Source: Muricea muricata (lineage: Eukaryota > Cnidaria > Anthozoa > Malacalcyonacea > Plexauridae). From it: a stretch of DNA of 64,000 bases. Made by a program: the position numbers and the translations under genes. Shown here one piece after another: positions 10,543 through 24,600 of the stretch (positions within the stretch are counted from its first letter, which is position 1; each line of letters opens with the position of its first letter). The notes under the pieces were generated by a model, which made no database searches, was not told the origin of the DNA, and worked only from the letters and a program-made list of their open reading frames with translations. The stretch lies in NCBI GenBank assembly GCA_963855995.1, contig OY979728.1, positions 7,117,330 through 7,181,329 on the forward strand. Reading direction: 5' to 3'.

Positions 10543-11833
10543 GCGATTTGAGCGTAAAAACATGCTCAAATCACCAACTAAAAATTGCTGTCTTATATCG
10601 ATCACGGCCCCAATTTAAAGCTTAAAATGGTGTTTTCAGTGCTAAAGTGAACGCGTTGAGCACAATGATATACTGCAATCACGGACCTAAAAGAGACCTT
10701 CTAAATAGAAATTGCACATTTTAGCAAGTCGGGAATCTTGTTTTCGGCGCTCAAACCATTGAGATGAGCGAAATAACATGTTGAAATGAGAAACTTATAA
10801 CTTGCTTGTAAACTGAAAAGAAACGATCTTAGAAAAATCAAAATCGCGTTTTAAGCGTTCTAGAAGCGATTTGAGCGTAAAAACATGCTCAAATCACCAA
10901 CTAAAAATTGCCGTCTTAAATTGATCCCGGCCCCGTTTTTGAGCTTAAAATGGTGTTTTTAGTGCTAAAGTGAACGAGTTAAGCGCATTGATGTACTGCA
11001 ATCACGGACCTAAAAGAGACCTTCTAAATGGAAATTGAAGAACTTAGCAAGTCAAGAATCATGTTTTCGGCGCTCAAAGCATCGAGATGAGCGAAATAAC
11101 ATGTTGAAATGAGAAACCTATAACTTGCTTGTAATTTGAAAAGAAACGATCTTAGAACCATTAAAATCGCGTTTTAAGCGTTCTAGAGGCGATTTGAACG
11201 TAAAAACATGCTCAAATCACCAACTAAAAATTGCCGTCTTAAATTAATCACGGCCCCGTTTTTGATCTTAAAATGGTGTTTTTAGTGCTAAAGTGAACGA
11301 GTTGAGCGCAATGATGTACTGCAATCACGGACCTAAAAGAGACCTTCTAAATGGAAAATGCACAACTAAGCAAGTCGGGAATCATGTTTTCGGCGCTCAA
11401 ACCATCGAGATGAGCGAAATAACATGTTGAAATGAGAAACCTATAACTTGCTTGTAAACTGAAAAGAAACGATCTTGGAACCATCAACATCGCGTTTTAA
11501 GCGTTCTACAAGCGATTTGAGCGTAAAAACATTCGCTAATCACGAACTAAAATTTGCCGTCTTAGATCGATCACAGCCCCGTTTTCAATATTAAAATGGT
11601 GTTTTCAGTGCTAAAGTGAACGAGTTAAGCGCAATGATGTACTCCAATCACCGACCTAAAAGAGACTTTCTAAATGGAAATTGCAGAACTTAGCAGGTCA
11701 AGAATCATGTTTTCGGCGCTCAAAGCATCGAGATGAGCGAAATAACATGTTGAAATGAGAAACCTATAACTTGCTTTTAAACTGAAAAGAAACGATCTTG
11801 GAACAATCAAAATCGCGTTTTAAGCGTTCTAGA
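10543..11833. repeat. 4-mer segment separating 10-mer copies 2 and 3
   Basis: About four monomers (1291 bp) sit between two 10-mer copies. They begin near 10590 with an unusual GGCCCCAATTTAAAGC and include GATTTGAACG (about 11193). The segment is related to 15.77-17.05 kb at an offset of 5168 bp (16 monomers), sharing GCACAATGATATACTGC, GATTTGAACG, GAGACTTTC and GATCTTGGAACAATC. It also resembles 13.17-14.17 kb at 2584 bp (8 monomers). Confidence 0.7.
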
Positions 11834-14800
11834 AGCGATTTGAGCGTAAAAACATGCTCAAATCACCAACTAAAAATTGCCGTCTTAAATCGATAAGGAC
11901 GACGTTTTAGAGCTTAAAATGGTGTTTTCAGTGCTAAAGCGAACGAGTTGAGCGCAATGATGTACTGCAATCACGGACCTAAAAGAGACCTTCTAAATGG
12001 AAAATGCACAACTAAGAGGGTCGGGAATCATGTTTTCGGCGCTCAAACTATCGAGATGAGCGAAATAACATGTTGAAATGAGAAACCTATAACTTGCTTG
12101 TAAACTGAAAAGAAACGATCTTAGAACCTTTAACATCGCGTTTTAAGCGTTCTAGAAGCGATCTGAGCGTCAAAACATGCTCAAATCACTAACTGAAAAT
12201 TGCCGTCTTATATCGATCACGGCCCCGTTTTAAAGTTTAAAATGGTGTTTTCAGTGCTAAAGTGAACGCGTTGAGCACAATGATGTACTGCAATCACGGA
12301 CCTAAAAGAGACCTTCTAAATGGAAATTGCACATTTTAGCAAGTCGGGAATCTTTTTTTCGGCGCTCAAACCATTGAGATGAGCGAAATAACATGTTGAA
12401 ATGAGAAACCTATAACTTGCTTGTAATTTGGGAAGAAACGATCTTAGAACCATTAAAATCGCGTTTTAAGCGTTCTAGAGGCGATTTGAGCGTAAAAACA
12501 TGCTCAAATCAATAACTAAAAATTGCCGTCTTAAATTGATCATGGCCCCGTTTTTGAGCTTAAAATGGTGTTTTTAGTGCTAAAGTGAACGAGTTGAGCG
12601 CAATGATGTAATGCAATCACGGACCTAAAAGAGACCTTCTAAATGGAAATTGCACATTTTAGCAAGTCGGGAATCTTGTTTTCGGCGCTCAAACCATTGA
12701 GATGAGCGAAATAACATGTTGAAATGAGAAACCTATAACTTGCGGGTAAACTGAAAAGAAACGATCTTAGAACAATCAAAATCGCGTTTTAAGCGTTCTA
12801 GAAGCGATTTGAGCGTAAAAACATGCTCAAATCACCAACTAAAAATTGCCGTCTTAAATTGATCACGGCCACGTTTTTGAGCTTTAAATGGTGTTTTTAG
12901 TGCTAAAGTGAACGAGTTAAGCGCATTGATGTACTGCAATCACGGACCTAAAAGAGACCTTCTAAATGGAAATTGAAGAACTTAGCAAGTCAAGAATCAT
13001 GTTTTCGGCGCTCAAAGCATCGAGATGAGCGAAATAACATGTTGAAATGAGAAACCTATAACTTGCTTGTAAACTGAAAAGAAACGATCTTAGAACCTTT
13101 AACATCGCGTTTTAAGCGTTCTAGAAGCGATCTGAGCGTCAAAACATGCTCAAATCACTAACTGAAAATTGCCGTCTTATATCGATCACGGCCCCGTTTT
13201 AAAGCTTAAAATGGTGTTTTCAGTGCTAAAGTGAACGCGTTGAGCACAATGATATACTGCAATCACGGACCTAAAAGAGACCTTCTAAATAGAAATTGCA
13301 CATTTTAGCAAGTCGGGAATCTTGTTTTCGGCGCTCAAACCATTGAGATGAGCGAAATAACATGTTGAAATGAGAAACTTATAACTTGCTTGTAAACTGA
13401 AAAGAAACGATCTTAGAAAAATCAAAATCGCGTTTTAAGCGTTCTAGAAGCGATTTGAGCGTAAAAACATGCTCAAATCACCAACTAAAAATTGCCGTCT
13501 TAAATTGATCCCGGCCCCGTTTTTGAGCTTAAAATGGTGTTTTTAGTGCTAAAGTGAACGAGTTAAGCGCATTGATGTACTGCAATCACGGACCTAAAAG
13601 AGACCTTCTAAATGGAAATTGAAGAACTTAGCAAGTCAAGAATCATGTTTTCGGCGCTCAAAGCATCGAGATGAGCGAAATAACATGTTGAAATGAGAAA
13701 CCGATAAGTTGCTTGTAATTTGAAAAGAAACGATCTTAGAACCATTAAAATCGCGTTTTAAGCGTTCTAGAGGCGATTTGAGCGTAAAAACATGCTCAAA
13801 TCACCAACTAAAAATTGCCGTCTTAAATTGATCACGGCCCCGTTTTTGATCTTAAAATGGTGTTTTTAGTGCTAAAGTGAACGAGTTGAGCGCAATGATG
13901 TACTGCAATCACGGACCTAAAAGAGACCTTCTAAATGGAAAATGCACAACTAAGCAAGTCGGGAATCATGTTTTCGGCGCTCAAACCATCGAGATGAGCG
14001 AAATAACATGTTGAAATGAGAAACCTATAACTTGCTTGTAAACTGAAAAGAAACGATCTTGGAACCATCAACATCGCGTTTTAAGCGTTCTACAAGCGAT
14101 TTGAGCGTAAAAACATTCGCTAATCACGAACTAAAATTTGCCGTCTTAGATCGATCACAGCCCCGTTTTAAATATTAAAATGATGTTTTCAGTGCTAAAG
14201 TGAACGCGTTGAGCGCAATGATGTACTGCAATCACGGACCTAAAAGAGACCTTCTAAATGGAAATTCCACAACTTAGCAAGTCGGGAATCATTTTTTCGG
14301 CGCTCAAACCATCGAGATGAGCGAAATAACATGTTGAAATGAGAAACCTATAACTTGCTTGTAAACTGAAAAGAAACGATCTTAGAAGAATCAAAATCGC
14401 GTTTTAAGCGTTCTAGAAGCGATTTGAGCGTAAAAACATGCTCAAATCACCAACTAAAAATTGCTGTCTTAAATTGATCACGGCTCCGTTTTAGAGCTTA
14501 AAATGGTGTTTTCAGTGCTAAAGTGAACGAGTTAAGCGCAATGATGTACTCCAATCACCGACCTAAAAGAGACCTTCTAAATGGAAATTGCAGAACTTAG
14601 CAGGTCAAGAATCATGTTTTCGGCGCTCAAAGCATCGAGATGAGCGAAATAACATGTTGAAATGAGAAACCTATAACTTGCTTGTAAACTGAAAAGAAAC
14701 GATCTTAGAACAATCAAAATCGCGTTTTAAGCGTTCTAGAAGCGATTTGAGCGTAAAAACATGCTCAAATCACCAACTAAAAATTGCTGTCTTAAATTGA

Positions 14801-15063
14801 TCACGGCTCCGTTTTAGAGCTTAAAATGGTGTTTTCAGTGCTAAAGTGAACGAGTTAAGCGCAATGATGTACTCCAATCACCGACCTAAAAGAGACCTTC
14901 TAAATGGAAATTGCAGAACTTAGCAGGTCAAGAATCATGTTTTCGGCGCTCAAAGCATCGAGATGAGCGAAATAACATGTTGAAATGAGAAACCTATAAC
15001 TTGCTTGTAAACTGAAAAGAAACGATCTTAGAACAATCAAAATCGCGTTTTAAGCGTTCTAGA
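11834..15063. repeat. 10-mer higher-order repeat, copy 3 (diverged)
   Basis: This matches copy 2 at an offset of about 4522 bp. AACTAAGAGGGTCGGG recurs at about 12011 and GCACAATGATATACTGC at 13243. It lacks several private changes of copies 1 and 2: it has CTAAAAGAGACC where they have CTAAAAGAAACC or CTAAATAAGACC, and CTTAGCAAGTC where they have CTTAGAAGGTC. It is therefore an older relative, and copies 1 and 2 separated later. Confidence 0.8.
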
Positions 15064-16759
15064 AGCGATTTGAGCGTAAAAACATGCTCAAATCACCAAC
15101 TAAAAATTGCTGTCTTAAATTGATCACGGCCCCGTTTTAGAGCTTAAAATGGTGTTTTTAGTGCTAAAGTGAACGAGTTAAGCGCAATGATGTACTCCAA
15201 TCACCGACCTAAAAGAGATTTTCTAAATGGAAATTGCAGAACTTAGCAAGTCAAGACCCATGTTTTCGGCGCTCAAACCATCGAGATGAGCGAAATAACA
15301 TGTTGAAATGAGAAACCTATAACTTACTTGTAAGCTGAAAATAAACGATCTTAGCACCTTCAAAATACCGTTTTAAGCGTTCTAGAAGCGATTTGAGCGT
15401 AAAAACATGCTCAAATCACCAACTAAAAATTGCCGTCTTAAATTGATCACGGCCACGTTTTTTAGCTTTAAATGGTGTTTTTAGTGCTAAAGTGAACGAG
15501 TTAAGCGCATTGATGTACTGCAATCACGGACCTAAAAGAGACCTTCTAAATGGAAATTGAAGAACTTAGCAAGTCAAGAATCATGTTTTCGGCGCTCAAA
15601 GCATCGAGATGAGCGAAATAACATGTTGAAATGAGAAACCTATAACTTGCTTGTAAACTGAAAAGAAACGATCTTAGAACCTTTAACATCGCGTTTTAAG
15701 CGTTCTAGAAGCGATCTGAGCGTCAAAACATGCTCAAATCACTAACTGAAAATTGCCGTCTTATATCGATCACGGCCCCGTTTTAAAGCTTAAAATGGTG
15801 TTTTCAGTGCTAAAGTGAACGCGTTGAGCACAATGATATACTGCAATCACGGACCTAAAAGAGACCTTCTAAATAGAAATTGCACATTTTAGCAAGTCGG
15901 GAATCTTGTTTTCGGCGCTCAAACCATTGAGATGAGCGAAATAACATGTTGAAATGAGAAACTTATAACTTGCTTGTAAACTGAAAAGAAACGATCTTAG
16001 AAAAATCAAAATCGCGTTTTAAGCGTTCTAGAAGCGATTTGAGCGTAAAAACATGCTCAAATCACCAACTAAAAATTGCCGTCTTAAATTGATCCCGGCC
16101 CCGTTTTTGAGCTTAAAATGGTGTTTTTAGTGCTAAAGTGAACGAGTTAAGCGCATTGATGTACTGCAATCACGGACCTAAAAGAGACCTTCTAAATGGA
16201 AATTGAAGAACTTAGCAAGTCAAGAATCATGTTTTCGGCGCTCAAAGCATCGAGATGAGCGAAATAACATGTTGAAATGAGAAACCTATAACTTGCTTGT
16301 AATTTGAAAAGAAACGATCTTAGAACCATTAAAATCGCGTTTTAAGCGTTCTAGAGGCGATTTGAACGTAAAAACATGCTCAAATCACCAACTAAAAATT
16401 GCCGTCTTAAATTGATCACGGCCCCGTTTTTGATCTTAAAATGGTGTTTTTAGTGCTAAAGTGAACGAGTTGAGCGCAATGATGTACTGCAATCACGGAC
16501 CTAAAAGAGACCTTCTAAATGGAAAATGCACAACTAAGCAAGTCGGGAATCATGTTTTCGGCGCTCAAACCATCGAGATGAGCGAAATAACATGTTGAAA
16601 TGAGAAACCTATAACTTGCTTGTAAACTGAAAAGAAACGATCTTGGAACCATCAACATCGCGTTTTAAGCGTTCTACAAGCGATTTGAGCGTAAAAACAT
16701 TCGCTAATCACGAACTAAAATTTGCCGTCTTAGATCGATCACAGCCCCGTTTTAAATAT
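14822..16759. repeat. 6-mer higher-order repeat, copy 1 (1938 bp)
   Basis: Six monomers are repeated at an offset of 1938 bp. Shared rare features are GAGATTTTCTAAATGG with GTCAAGACCCATG (about 15214-15262 and 17152-17200) and AGCACCTTCAAAATACCG (about 15354 and 17292). The left end overlaps the tail of the third 10-mer copy, showing that the two HORs were built from the same monomers. Confidence 0.8.
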
Positions 16760-18697
16760 TAAAATGGTGTTTTCAGTGCTAAAGTGAACGAGTTAAGCGC
16801 AATGATGTACTCCAATCACCGACCTAAAAGAGACTTTCTAAATGGAAATTGCAGAACTTAGCAGGTCAAGAATCATGTTTTCGGCGCTCAAAGCATCGAG
16901 ATGAGCGGAATAACATGTTGAAATGAGAAACCTATAACTTGCTTGTAAACTGAAAAGAAACGATCTTGGAACAATCAAAATCGCGTTTTAAGCGTTCTAG
17001 AAGCGATTTGAGCGTAAAAACATGCTCAAATCACCAACTAAAAATTGCTGTCTTAAATTGATCACGGCCCCGTTTTAGAGCTTAAAATGGTGTTTTTAGT
17101 GCTAAAGTGAACGAGTTAAGCGCAATGATGTACTCCAATCACCGACCTAAAAGAGATTTTCTAAATGGAAATTGCAGAACTTAGCAAGTCAAGACCCATG
17201 TTTTCGGCGCTCAAACCATCGAGATGAGCGAAATAACATGTTGAAATGAGAAACCTATAACTTACTTGTAAGCTGAAAATAAACGATCTTAGCACCTTCA
17301 AAATACCGTTTTAAGCGTTCTAGAAGCGATTTGAGCGTAAAAACATGCTCAAATCACCAACTAAAAATTGCCGTCTTAAATTGATCACGGCCACGTTTTT
17401 GAGCTTTAAATGGTGTTTTTAGTGCTAAAGTGAACGAGTTAAGCGCATTGATGTACTGCAATCACGGACCTAAAAGAGACCTTCTAAATGGAAATTGAAG
17501 AACTTAGCAAGTCAAGAATCATGTTTTCGGCGCTCAAAGCATCGAGATGAGCGAAATAACATGTTGAAATGAGAAACCTATAACTTGCTTGTAAACTGAA
17601 AAGAAACGATCTTAGAACCTTTAACATCGCGTTTTAAGCGTTCTAGAAGCGATCTGAGCGTCAAAACATGCTCAAATCACTAACTGAAAATTGCCGTCTT
17701 ATATCGATCACGGCCCCGTTTTAAAGCTTAAAATGGTGTTTTCAGTGCTAAAGTGAACGCGTTGAGCACAATGATATACTGCAATCACGGACCTAAAAGA
17801 GACCTTCTAAATAGAAATTGCACATTTTAGCAAGTCGGGAATCTTGTTTTCGGCGCTCAAACCATTGAGATGAGCGAAATAACATGTTGAAATGAGAAAC
17901 TTATAACTTGCTTGTAAACTGAAAAGAAACGCTCTTAGAAAAATCAAAATCGCGTTTTAAGCGTTCTAGAAGCGATTTGAGCGTAAAAACATGCTCAAAT
18001 CACCAACTAAAAATTGCCGTCTTAAATTGATCCCGGCCCCGTTTTTGAGCTTAAAATGGTGTTTTTAGTGCTAAAGTGAACGAGTTAAGCGCATTGATGT
18101 ACTGCAATCACGGACCTAAAAGAGACCTTCTAAATGGAAATTGAAGAACTTAGCAAGTCAAGAATCATGTTTTCGGCGCTCAAAGCATCGAGATGAGCGA
18201 AATAACATGTTGAAATGAGAAACCTATAACTTGCTTGTAATTTGAAAAGAAACGATCTTAGAACCATTAAAATCGCGTTTTAAGCGTTCTAGAGGCGATT
18301 TGAACGTAAAAACATGCTCAAATCACCAACTAAAAATTGCCGTCTTAAATTGATCACGGCCCCGTTTTTGATCTTAAAAGGTGTTTTTAGTGGTAAAGTG
18401 AACGAGTTGAGCGCAATGATGTACTGCAATCAGGGACCTAAAAGAGACCTTCTAAATGGAAAATGCACAACTAAGCAAGTCGGGAATCATGTTTTCGGCG
18501 CTCAAACCATCGAGATGAGCGAAATAACATGTTGAAATGAGAAACCTATAACTTGCTTGTAAACTGAAAAGAAACGATCTTGGAACCATCAACATCGCGT
18601 TTTAAGCGTTCTACAAGCGATTTGAGCGTAAAAACATTCGCTAATCACGAACTAAAATTTGCCGTCTTAGATCGATCACAGCCCCGTTTTAAATATT
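16760..18697. repeat. 6-mer higher-order repeat, copy 2
   Basis: This is a tandem copy of the previous 6-mer. It carries a private 1 bp deletion at about 18380 (CTTAAAAGGTG for CTTAAAATGGTG) and TGGTAAAG for TGCTAAAG a few bases later. These two changes also appear at about 26176, which shows that this copy, rather than its neighbour, was the source of the later duplication at 26 kb. The match ends where TAAAATGGTG becomes TAAAATGATG. Confidence 0.8.
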
Positions 18698-21600
18698 AAA
18701 ATGATGTTTTCAGTGCTAAAGTGAACGCGTTGAGCGCAATGATGTACTGCAATCACGGACCTAAAAGAGACCTTCTAAATGGAAATTCCACAACTTAGCA
18801 AGTCGGGAATCATTTTTTCGGCGCTCAAACCATCGAGATGAGCGAAATAACATGTTGAAATGAGAAACCTATAACTTGCTTGTAAACTGAAAAGAAACGA
18901 TCTTAGAACAATCAAAATCGCGTTTTAAGCGTTCTAGAAGCGATTTGAGCGTAAAAACATGCTCAAATCACCAACTAAAAATTGCTCTCTTAAATTGATC
19001 ACGGCTCCGTTTTAGAGCTTAAAATGGTGTTTTCAGTGCTAAAGTGAACGAGTTAAGCGCAATGATGTACTCCAATCACCGACCTAAAAGAGACCTTCTA
19101 AATGGAAATTGCAGAACTTAGCAGGTCAAGAATCATGTTTTCGGCGCTCAAAGCATCGAGATGAGCGAAATAACATGTTGAAATGAGAAACCTATAACTT
19201 GCTTGTAAACTGAAAAGAAACGATCTTAGAATAATCAAAATCGCGTTTTAAGCGTTCTAGAAGCGATTTGAGCGTAAAAACATGCTCAAATCACCAACTA
19301 AAAATTGCCGTCTTAAATTGATCACGGCCCCGTTTTAGAGCTTAAAATGGTGTTTTTAGTGCTAAAGTGAACGAGTTAAGCGCAATGATGTACTCCAATC
19401 ACCGACCTAAAAGAGATTTTCTAAATGGAAATTGCAGAACTTAGCAAGTCAAGACCCATGTTTTCGGCGCTCAAACCATCGAGATGAGCGAAATAACATG
19501 TTGAAATGAGAAACCTATAACTTACTTGTAAGCTGAAAATAAACGATCTTAGCACCTTCAAAATACCGTTTTAAGCGTTCTAGAAGCGATTTGAGCGTAA
19601 AAACATTCTCAAATCACCAACTAAAAATTGCCGTCTTAAATCGATAAGGACGACGTTTTAGAGCTTAAAATGGTGTTTTCAGTGCTAAAGTGAACGAGTT
19701 GAGCGCAATGATGTACTGCAATCACGGACCTAAAAGAGACCTTCTAAATGGAAAATGCACAACTGAGCAAGTCGGGAATCATGATTTCGGCGCTCAAACC
19801 ATCGAGATGAGCGAAATAACATGTTGAAATGAGAAACCTATAACTTGCTTGTAAACTGAAAAGAAACGATCTTAGAACCTTTAACATCGCGTTTTAAGCC
19901 TTCTAGAAGCGATCTGAGCGTCAAAACATGCTCAAATCACCAACTGAAAATTGCCGTATTATATCGATCACGGCCCCGTTTTAAAGCTTAAAATGATGTT
20001 TTCAGTGCTAAAGTGAACGCGTTGAGCGCAATGATGTACTGCAATCACGGACCTAAAAGAGACCTTCTAAATGGAAATTGCACATTTTAGCAAGTCGGGA
20101 ATCATGTTTTCGGCGCTCAAACCATTGAGATGAGCGAAATAACATGTTGAAATGAGAAACCTATAACTTGCTTGTAAACTGAAAAGAAACGATCTTAGAA
20201 CAATCAAAATCGCGTTTTAAGCGTTCTAGAAGCGATTTGAGCGTAAAAACATGCTCAAATCACCAACTAAAAACTGCCGTCTTAAATTGATCACGGCCCC
20301 GTTTTTGAGCTTAAAATGGTGTTTTTAGTGCTAAAGTGATCGAGTTAAGCGCATTGATGTACTGCAATCACGGACCTAAAAGAGACCTTCTAAATGGAAA
20401 TTGAAGAACTTAGCAAGTCAAGAATCATGTTTTCGGCGCTCAAACTATCGAGATGAGCGAAATAACATGTTGAAATGAGAAACCTATAACTTACTTGTAA
20501 GCTGAAAATAAACGATCTTAGAACCTTCAAAATCCCGTTTTAAGCGTTCTAGAAGCGATCTGAGCGTAAAAACATGCTCAAATCTTCAACTAAAAATTAC
20601 CGTCTTAAACCGATAAGGACGACGTTTTAGAGCTTAAAATGGTGTTTTCAGTGCTAAAGTGAACGAGTTAAGCGCAATGATGTACTGCAATCACCGACCT
20701 AAAAGAGACCTTCTAAATGGAAATTGCAGAACTTAGCAAGTCAAGAATCATGTTTTCGGCGCTCAAACCATCGAGATGAGCGAAATAACATGTTGAAATG
20801 AGAAACCTATAACTTACTTGTAAGCTGAAAATAAACGATCTTAGAACCTTCAAAATCCCGTTTTAAGCGTTCTAGAAGCGATTTAAGCGTAAAAACATGC
20901 TCAAACCACCAACTAAAAATTGCCGTCTTAAATCGATAAGCACGACGTTTTAGAGCTTAAAATGGTGTTTTCAGTGCTAAAGTGAACGAGTTAAGCGCAA
21001 TGATGTACTGCAATCACGGACCTAAAAGAGACCTTCTAAATGGAAAATGCACAACTAAGCAAGTCGGGAATCATGTTTTCGGCGCTCAAACCATCGAGAT
21101 GAGCGAAACAACATGTTGAAATGAGAAACCTATAACTTGCTTGTAAACTGAAAAGAAACGATCTTAGAACCATCAACATCGCGTTTTAAGCGTTCTACAA
21201 GCGATTTGAGCGTAAAAACATTCGCTAATCACGAACTAAAATCTGCCGTCTTAGATCGATCACGGCCCCGTTTTAAAGCTAAAAAATGATGTTTTCAGTG
21301 CTAAAGTGAACGCGTTGAGCGCAATGATGTACTGCAATCAAGGACCTAAAAGAGACCTTCTAAATAGAAATTCCACAACTTAGGAAGTCGGGAATCATTT
21401 TTTCGGCGCTCAAACCATCGAGATGAGCGAAATAACATGTTGAAATGAGAAACCTATAACTTGCTTGTAAACTCAAAAGAAACGATCTTAGAACAATCAA
21501 AATCGCGTTTTAAGCGTTCTAGAAGCGATTTGAGCGTAAAAACATGCTCAAATCACCAACTAAAAATTGCTGTCTTAAATTGATCACATCCCCGTTTTAG

Positions 21601-24600
21601 AGCTTAAAATGGTGTTTTCATTGCTAAAGTGAACCAGTTAAGCGCAATGATGTACTCCAATCACCGACCTAAACAAGACCTTCTAAATGGAAATTGCAGA
21701 ACTTAGCAAGTCAAGAATCATGTTTTCGGCGCTCAAACCATCGAGATGAGCGAAATAACATGTTGAAATGAGAAACCTATAACTTACTTGTAAGCTGAAA
21801 ATAAACGATCTTAGAACCTTCAAAATCCCGTTTTAAGCGTTCTAGAAGCGATTTAAGCGTAAAAACATGCTCAAATCACCAACTAAAAATTGCCGTCGTA
21901 AACCGATAAGGACGACGTTTTAGAGCTTAAAATGGTGTTTTCAGTGCTAAAGTGAACGAGTTAAGCGCAATGATGTACTGCAATCACCGACCTAAAAGAG
22001 ACCTTCTAAATAGAAATTCCACAACTTAGGAAGTCGGGAATCATTTTTTCGGCGCTCAAACCATCGAGATGAGCGAAATAACATGTTGAAATGAGAAACC
22101 TATAACTTGCTTGTAAACTGAAAAGAAACGATCTCAGAAGAATCAAAATCGCGTTTTAAGCGTTCTAGAAGCGATTTGAGCGTAAAAACATGCTCAAATC
22201 ACCAACTAAAAATTGCTGTCTTAAATTGATCACGGCTCCGTTTTAGAGCTTAAAATGGTGTTTTCAGTGCTAAAGTGAACGAGTTAAGCGCAATGATGTA
22301 CTCCAATCACCGACCTAAAAGAGACCTTCTAAATGGAAATTGCAGAACTTAGCAATCAAGACACATGTTTTCGGCGCTCAAACCATCGAGATGAGCGAAA
22401 TAACATGTTGAAATGAGAAACCTATAACTTACTTGTAAGCTGAAAATAAACGATCTTAGAACCTTCAAAATCCCGTTTTAAACGTTCTAGAAGCGATTTA
22501 AGCGTAAAAACATGCTCAAACCACCAATTAAAAAGTGCCGTCTTAAATCGATAAGCACGACGTTTTAGAGCTTAAAATGGTGTTTTCAGTGCTAAAGTGA
22601 ACGAGTTAAGCGCAATGATGTACTGCAATCACGGACCTAAAAGAGACCTTCTAAATGGAAAATGCACAACTAAGCAAGTCGGGAATCATGTTTTCGGCGC
22701 TCAAACCATCGAGATGAGCGAAACAACATGTTGAAATGAGAAACCTATAACTTGCTTGTAAACTGAAAAGAAACGATCTTAGAACCATCAACATCGCGTT
22801 TTAAGCGTTCTACAAGCGATTTGAGCGTAAAAACATTCGCTAATCACGAACTAAAATCTGCCGTCTTAGATCGATCACGGCCCCGTTTTAAAGCTAAAAA
22901 ATGATGTTTTCAGTGCTAAAGTGAACGCGTTGAGCGCAATGATGTACTGCAATCAAGGACCTAAAAGAGACCTTTTAAATAGAAATTCCACAACTTAGGA
23001 AGTCGGGAATCATTTTTTCGGCGCTCAAACCATCGAGATGAGCGAAATAACATGTTGAAATGAGAAACCTATAACTTGCTTGTAAACTCAAAAGAAACGA
23101 TCTTAGAACAATCAAAATCGCGTTTTAAGCGTTCTAGAAGCAATTTGAGCGTAAAAACATGCTCAAATCACCAACTAAAAATTGCTGTCTTAAATTGATC
23201 ACATCCCCGTTTTAGAGCTTAAAATGGTGTTTTCATTGCTAAAGTGAACCAGTTAAGCGCAATCATGTACTCCAATCACCAGTGCTAAAGTGAACGAGTT
23301 GAGCGCAATGATGTACTGCAATCACGGACCTAAAAGAGACCTTCTAAATGGAAAATGCACAACTAAGCAAGTCGGGAATCATGATTTCGGCGCTCAAACC
23401 ATCGAGATGAGCGAAATAACATGTTGAAATGAGAAACCTATAACTTGCTTGTAAACTGAAAAGAAACGATCTTAGAACCTTTAACATCGCGTTTTAAGCC
23501 TTCTAGAAGCCATCTGAGCGTCAAAACATGCTCAAATCACCAACTGAAAATTGCCGTATTATATCGATCACGGCCCCGTTTTAAAGCTTAAAATGATGTT
23601 TTCAGTGCTAAAGTGAACGCGTTGAGCGCAATGATGTACTGCAATCACGGACCTAAAAGAGACCTTCTAAATGGAAATTGCACATTTTAGCAAGTCGGGA
23701 ATCATGTTTTCGGCGCTCAAACCATTGAGATGAGCGAAATAACATGTTGAAATGAGAAACCTATAACTTGCTTGTAAACTGCAAAGAAACGATCTTAGAA
23801 CAATCAAAATCGCGTTTTAAGCGTTCTAGAAGCGATTTGAGCGTAAAAACATGCTCAAATCACCAACTAAAAACTGCCGTCTTAAATTGATCACGGCCCC
23901 GTTTTTGAGCTTAAAATGGTGTTTTTAGTGCTAAAGTGATCGAGTTAAGCGCATTGATGTACTGCAATCACGGACCTAAAAGAGACCTTCTAAATGGAAA
24001 TTGAAGAACTTAGCAAGTCAAGAATCATGTTTTCGGCGCTCAAAGCATCGAGATGAGCGAAATAACATGTTGAAATGAGAAACCTATAACTTGCTTCTAA
24101 TTTGAAAAGAAACGATCTTAGAACCTAAAATCGCGTTTTAAGCGTTCTAGAGGCGATTTGAGCGTAAAAACATGCTCAAATCACCAACTAAAAATTGCCG
24201 TCTTAAATCGATAAGGACGACGTTTTAGAGCTTAAAATGGTGTTTTCAGTGCTAAAATGAACGAGTTAAGCGCAATGATGTACTGCAATCACCGACCTAA
24301 AAGAGACCTTCTAAATGGAAATTGCAGAACTTAGCAAGTCAAGAATCATGTTTTCGGCGCTCAAACCATCGAGATGAGCGAAATAACATGTTGAAATGAG
24401 AAACCTATAACTTACTTGTAAGCTGAAAATAAACGATCTTAGAACCTTCAAAATCCCGTTTTAAGCGTTCTAGAAGCGATTTAAGCGTAAAAAGATGCTC
24501 AAACCACCAACTAAAAATTGCCGTCTTAAATCGATAAGCACGACGTTTTAGAGCTTAAAATGGCGTTTTCAGTGCTAAAGTGAACGAGTTAAGCGCAATG

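Noticed and set aside
18314..18535. 73-codon open frame on + (identical at 26110-26331)
   Set aside because: It lies wholly in satellite. It stays open only because of a private 1 bp deletion at about 18380, and the second copy is part of a DNA-level duplication. No neighbouring monomer keeps the frame, and there is no recognisable domain.
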